Shown piece by piece: positions 6,014 through 8,711 of a DNA stretch of 8,711 bases. This stretch comes from Candidatus Binatia bacterium. GTDB lineage: Bacteria > Desulfobacterota_B > Binatia > UBA9968. The notes under the pieces are model-generated. The model ran no database searches. It saw only the letters and a program-made list of their open reading frames with translations, and was not told the DNA's origin. The DNA is taken from contig JAICHC010000080.1 in assembly GCA_025922795.1 (NCBI GenBank), positions 1-8,711 of the forward strand. Reading direction: 5' to 3'. The position numbers and the translations under genes are program-made. The first letter of the stretch is position 1; every line of letters begins with the position of its first letter.

Positions 6014-6889
6014 ATGCGTATCGCCATAGGCTTACCCAGCCGCATCCCCGCTGCGTCGGGTGAATTGATGCTCGAATGGGCCACCCGTGCCGAGGCCGGT
6101 CCATTTTCAAGTCTGGTCGTCACCGATCGGGTGGTTTCCCAATCACTCGAACCGCTCACAGTGCTGGCGCTCGCAGCCGGCGCAACGCGACGCATCGGTC
6201 TGATGACCAGTGTCGTCATCGGGCCGACGCGCGAAACCACCTTGCTGGCGCGACAAGCGGCGACCCTCGACGTAATCTCGGGCGGCAGGCTCACTCTGGG
6301 ACTCGGCATCGGCGTGCGCGCTAACGACTATCAAGCCGGCGGTTTCGATTTTCACCGGCGCGGCAAGCGCGCCGAAGAGCAGTTGGCGATTCTGCGCCGT
6401 CTTTGGGCCGGCGAAGCGCTGTCGAAGGAAATTGGCCCGATCGGGCCGCGGTCACAGCGGCCGAGTGGACCGGAGTTGCTGATCGGCGGTTATGTGCCGG
6501 CAATCGTCGAGCGCATCGCCAATTGGGGCGACGGCTACATGGCACCGGGCGGCGGAGAGCCCCAAGCAATGCTCAGGATGTGGCGCGACATCGAGGAAGC
6601 TTGGAAAAAGAACCGCCGGCGGGGAAAACCGCGCTGGGTCGGTGCCAGCTACTTTGCGCTCGGGCCGAACGCGATTGATCACGCGACGCACTACATCAGC
6701 GCCAACTACGGGTACAATCCGGAACTCGGGGCGAAACGGTTGCGCACGTTACCGGTCTCAACCACTGCAGTAGAAGACGCGATCAAAGGTCAGGCCGACA
6801 TGGGCGTGGATGAATTTATCCTGCGGCCCTGCGCCGAGGATTTAACTCAGATGGATCTCCTCGCGGAAATTGCCGCGCGGGTGCATTAG
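6014..6889 (+). CDS. LLM-class flavin-dependent oxidoreductase (luciferase-like)
   Basis: The 291-residue protein belongs to the bacterial luciferase-like superfamily, TIM-barrel enzymes that use reduced FMN or coenzyme F420 in the cytoplasm. Hallmarks are MRIAIGLPSR at the start, WATRAEAGPFSSLVVTDRV (22-40), LAAGATRRIGLMTSVVIGP (53-71), the segment TLLARQAATLDVISGGRLTL (76-95) running on into GLGIGVRANDY (96-106), FHRRGKRAEEQLAILRRLW (113-131) and LLIGGYVPAIVERIANWGDG (155-174). The stretch LGLGIG plus RRGKRAEEQL is the classic cofactor-binding part. GGAGG lies about 5 bases before the ATG, so the start is secure. Length is slightly under the common 300-350 residues, without a visible break. 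Whether it uses FMN with oxygen or F420 cannot be decided from the motifs, and the substrate is unknown. It is convergent with the MutL-like gene with only 31 bases between stops and no visible terminator. Confidence 0.9.
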   Translation: MRIAIGLPSRIPAASGELMLEWATRAEAGPFSSLVVTDRVVSQSLEPLTVLALAAGATRRIGLMTSVVIGPTRETTLLARQAATLDVISGGRLTLGLGIGVRANDYQAGGFDFHRRGKRAEEQLAILRRLWAGEALSKEIGPIGPRSQRPSGPELLIGGYVPAIVERIANWGDGYMAPGGGEPQAMLRMWRDIEEAWKKNRRRGKPRWVGASYFALGPNAIDHATHYISANYGYNPELGAKRLRTLPVSTTAVEDAIKGQADMGVDEFILRPCAEDLTQMDLLAEIAARVH

Positions 6890-6920
6890 CGATGAAACTA
6901 TTTCAAAACAATCATTGCAA

Positions 6921-8408
6921 TTACATCTCGCGGGTTGGTTTCGGATTTCGTGCTTCGAATTTGCGATTTTGATCATCTGCCACAGTCAGGTAGCGCTTGA
7001 ACAGAGACAGGGCTACCTCGGGGAATCCTTGCGACAGCAACCCCACGGCGTAAAGCACGTAGGAGGAATCGCAGCAGAGATTTGGCCTTCGCGGCCGCAG
7101 TATCTCGAACGGAGCAGCACCGGACGTCGAGGATGAAAGAATGTAGGCGGCGAACGGATTGTGCGCGAACACTCCGCCGGTGCCGATCAAAGTCCGCGTA
7201 TCGCGCAGATCTTTGCCCGAATGCATCCAGGCTTCCCCTTGGCGCGCGACAATTCTTTCGCGCCGCCCGACATGGCGCGCCACGGCGAGATCGACGGCGG
7301 CGCGCGCCAGCACCGCGTCCGCAGCCAAGTGCCATCGCGCTTGCGGCACCGTGGCCGTGTCATCGCAGATCCGCTCGATGTAATCGCTCAGCGCCTCGTT
7401 GGCTATCGATTCCTCCGGAAAGTCGCGGCGCAAAACTGCGGCGAGCTTTTCCAAACCAACCCGCTCCGATAGGGTGGCGGCATTGAAACGGATGCCTAAG
7501 TCTCCTTCCACCGTTCTTTTGGCGTAAGCCTCGGCCAAGCCTTGCGCGATCACGTTTTCTCCGGTCGGCACTCCATAGCCGATCGAATGCACATCGGTCG
7601 TCGCACCGCCGACGTCGACCGCGAGCAAATCGCCCCATCCCCTTTCGCTCGCTGTACCCTCGGCGCCAAGCCGGATCGCTTGGAGCACAGCCATCGGCGT
7701 CGGCAGAACCACCTGAACGAATTCCTTCACTTCATTGAGGCCCTTGGCGCGTGTAATTCGCTCCATGAAAAGATCTCGGATTGCTTCCCGCGCCGATTCT
7801 ACTGCAACGGTACCGGCGCGCGGCATGACATTTTCGACCAGCCGCGTCTCTTTTCCGCTCCGCTCGAGAATCGCGGCGACTTCGCCTCTCACGGCGAGAT
7901 TGCCGGCGACGACGATGGGGGTTGTGAGGGCTGAGTTCGCCAATAGCCCGGCATTGTGAACGATCGTCGCGCCGTCGCCGCCGTCGATGCCGCCGGTCAA
8001 CAACACCATATCGGGCCGGAGTTTTTCGAGCTCAAGTATCTTGTCTGCAGTGAGCTTGAAAGCGCTCGAGCCGACGATCTTCGCGCCTGCGCCGAGCGCG
8101 GCTTGATTCGCGGCTTCGACCGTCAAGCCAGGCACGTTGCCGACGACCGCGATGCGCAGACCGCCCGCTGCACTGCTGGAAGCGAGAACGGTTTTTCCTG
8201 CGAGAACCGACAAGTCGTTCGGTGTTCGATCGAAGACCGAATGACGCTCATGCAACGCGATCAGCGCGCGCATCAATCCTTCGCGCACGTCCCAGCCGAC
8301 TGTGGACGGCGCCTGGCTTTGGCCGAGAAGTCGCGAATTATCGAGATTGACAGCGACGAGCTTGGTAAAGGTACTGCCGAAATCGATCAGGAGGGCGAGG
8401 CGAGCCAA
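6921..8408 (-). CDS. GlmL/MutL-family protein (glutamate mutase accessory-like ATPase)
   Basis: This 495-residue protein matches the MutL/GlmL family, named after a protein encoded with coenzyme B12-dependent glutamate mutase and thought to be a chaperone-like ATPase for such mutases. It is unrelated to the DNA mismatch repair MutL. The actin/hexokinase ATPase fold is visible: first phosphate motif LLIDFGSTFTK (6-16), second phosphate motif LLAVDVGGATTDVHS (261-275) and a later LIGTGGVFAHNPFAAY (407-422). Family-specific segments are VLASSSAAGGLRIAVVG (74-90), AANQAALGAGAKIVGSSAF (99-117) and MVLLTGGIDGGDG (134-146). No mutase gene is visible here. The start is a TTG with no clear Shine-Dalgarno, but homology begins at once and the next in-frame ATG (residue 46) would remove the first ATP motif. 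The last 15 or so residues, from about residue 481, come from a repeat-like tract (6939-6970) and are probably not part of the fold. The client enzyme is unknown. Confidence 0.88.
   Translation of the reverse strand: MARLALLIDFGSTFTKLVAVNLDNSRLLGQSQAPSTVGWDVREGLMRALIALHERHSVFDRTPNDLSVLAGKTVLASSSAAGGLRIAVVGNVPGLTVEAANQAALGAGAKIVGSSAFKLTADKILELEKLRPDMVLLTGGIDGGDGATIVHNAGLLANSALTTPIVVAGNLAVRGEVAAILERSGKETRLVENVMPRAGTVAVESAREAIRDLFMERITRAKGLNEVKEFVQVVLPTPMAVLQAIRLGAEGTASERGWGDLLAVDVGGATTDVHSIGYGVPTGENVIAQGLAEAYAKRTVEGDLGIRFNAATLSERVGLEKLAAVLRRDFPEESIANEALSDYIERICDDTATVPQARWHLAADAVLARAAVDLAVARHVGRRERIVARQGEAWMHSGKDLRDTRTLIGTGGVFAHNPFAAYILSSSTSGAAPFEILRPRRPNLCCDSSYVLYAVGLLSQGFPEVALSLFKRYLTVADDQNRKFEARNPKPTREM
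6939..6970. repeat. Degenerate TTTCG/GATTT micro-repeat inside the 3' end of the MutL-like gene
   Basis: On the plus strand the tract reads TTTCGGATTTCG (6939-6950), TGC, then TTCGAATTTGCGATTTT (6954-6970). It is built from repeated TTCGRATTT-like units and is more AT-rich than the gene body. It is read on the minus strand as the last residues of the MutL-like protein (around FEARNPK). The unit resembles the other short tracts in this window's gaps, though with a different core. Confidence 0.45.
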
Positions 8409-8410
8409 GA

Positions 8411-8434
8411 TAATTAAAAATGAAAAATTAAAAC
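8411..8434. repeat. AT-rich micro-repeat (TTAAAAATGAAAAATTAAAA type)
   Basis: ATTAAAAAT, GAAAAATTA and AAA follow one another directly upstream of the MutL-like start, giving a 9-base periodicity of A-runs split by TT or TG. Composition is very different from the GC-rich genes on both sides. It could raise promoter activity as an UP-like element for the gene at 8408, but no good -35/-10 pair is seen. Confidence 0.35.
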
Positions 8435-8498
8435 TGCAAAAATCTCAGACCCGTTTTTTTTCCGCGCTTTCAATTTTCCTTTTGCCTTCGTTTCCGGT

Positions 8499-8526
8499 TT
8501 GAACAATTGGAACGATTGAACGATTC
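8499..8526. repeat. TTGAACAATTGGAACGATT-type micro-repeat
   Basis: TTGAACAAT, TGGAACGAT and TGAACGATT are tandem degenerate units of 8-9 bases. The tract lies just beyond the stop of the right-edge gene and upstream of the MutL-like gene. The TGGAAC core resembles the TGGAACGT unit on one arm of the hairpin at 3871-3934. A run of eight T at 8454-8461 also lies in this gap but has no hairpin before it. Confidence 0.4.
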
Positions 8527-8529
8527 TTT

Positions 8530-8711
8530 TCAATATCCCCACCTTTGCTCGATCACTTTGAGCCGCTGGAACTCGTCCGCTAGATCTTCCCGGGCGCGCA
8601 GCTCTTTGAACGCCTCTGTGACTAGATCTTGCGCACAGACGTCCTTGATCGGCGGGACTTCGTAGTTGAGCTCGCCGAGGCGTTCTTCTTCCTTGAGCAT
8701 GTCTTCAAAAC
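8530..8711 (-). CDS. Unrecognised protein, C-terminal 59 residues (start outside window)
   Basis: A frame without stops runs from the window edge to a TGA at 8530-8532 and encodes a highly charged, probably helical end: FEDMLKEEERLGELNYEVPP, then IKDVCAQDLVTEAFKELRAR and EFQRLKVIEQRWGY at the end. Codon use is GC-rich at third positions like the neighbouring genes, which supports real coding. The segment is too short for a family call. A closing pattern of 'V.D...EA.KEL' is seen in some solute-binding proteins, but I would not name it as one. The gene is on the same strand as the MutL-like gene, 121 bases upstream of its start, so they might be co-transcribed across the repeat-rich gap. Confidence 0.6.
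   Translation of the reverse strand, partial: FEDMLKEEERLGELNYEVPPIKDVCAQDLVTEAFKELRAREDLADEFQRLKVIEQRWGY

Noticed and set aside
6890..6920. Terminator between the convergent luciferase-like and MutL-like genes
   Set aside because: The 31 bases contain no inverted repeat or T-run.
8454..8461. Run of eight T as an intrinsic terminator
   Set aside because: No GC-rich stem precedes it on the plus strand and no plus-strand gene ends there; on the minus strand it is an A-run.

Overview
The window is GC-rich DNA with dense genes, strong Shine-Dalgarno sites, short intergenic gaps and many CoA-dependent genes. This suits a free-living environmental bacterium. The mix of a class III CoA-transferase, a short citrate synthase-fold lyase, a crotonase, a luciferase-like flavin oxidoreductase, a GlmL/MutL-type ATPase and a TAXI/NMT1-like binding protein recalls Desulfobacterota ('Deltaproteobacteria'), Rokubacteria or Binatia-type metagenome genomes. 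That placement is an inference from gene style; no rRNA or marker gene is present.

Layout from left to right. Positions 1-472 (minus) hold the first part of a periplasmic-type solute-binding protein whose end lies outside the window. After a 149-base gap with a palindromic repeat comes a class III CoA-transferase (622-1866, minus). It diverges from a short citrate synthase/citryl-CoA lyase-like gene (2110-2889, plus). A crotonase gene follows in the same direction (3039-3800). It converges on a long ABC exporter gene (3945-5762, minus) across a degenerate octamer hairpin repeat. A 251-base divergent region with operator-like repeats separates the exporter from a luciferase-like monooxygenase gene (6014-6889, plus). 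That gene converges on a GlmL/MutL-family ATPase gene (6921-8408, minus). The last 182 bases are the C-terminal end of another minus-strand gene that I do not recognise.

How the genes may work together: the CoA-transferase, lyase-like protein and crotonase could form a small CoA-thioester module (activate an acid, hydrate or isomerise it, then make or break a C-C bond). The CoA-transferase and lyase-like genes are divergent neighbours, and the crotonase has its own predicted promoter, so co-regulation is not proven. Both the lyase-like protein and the crotonase have changes at classical catalytic positions, so the true chemistry may differ from the family names. The exporter, the luciferase-like enzyme and the MutL-like ATPase look like separate units.

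The intergenic regions are unusually rich in short degenerate repeats: two 28-base palindromes with the same outer ends, one octamer-periodic hairpin, and three AT-rich micro-repeat tracts. One tract runs into the 3' end of the MutL-like gene and encodes its tail. No RNA genes, CRISPR arrays, transposases or integrases were seen.
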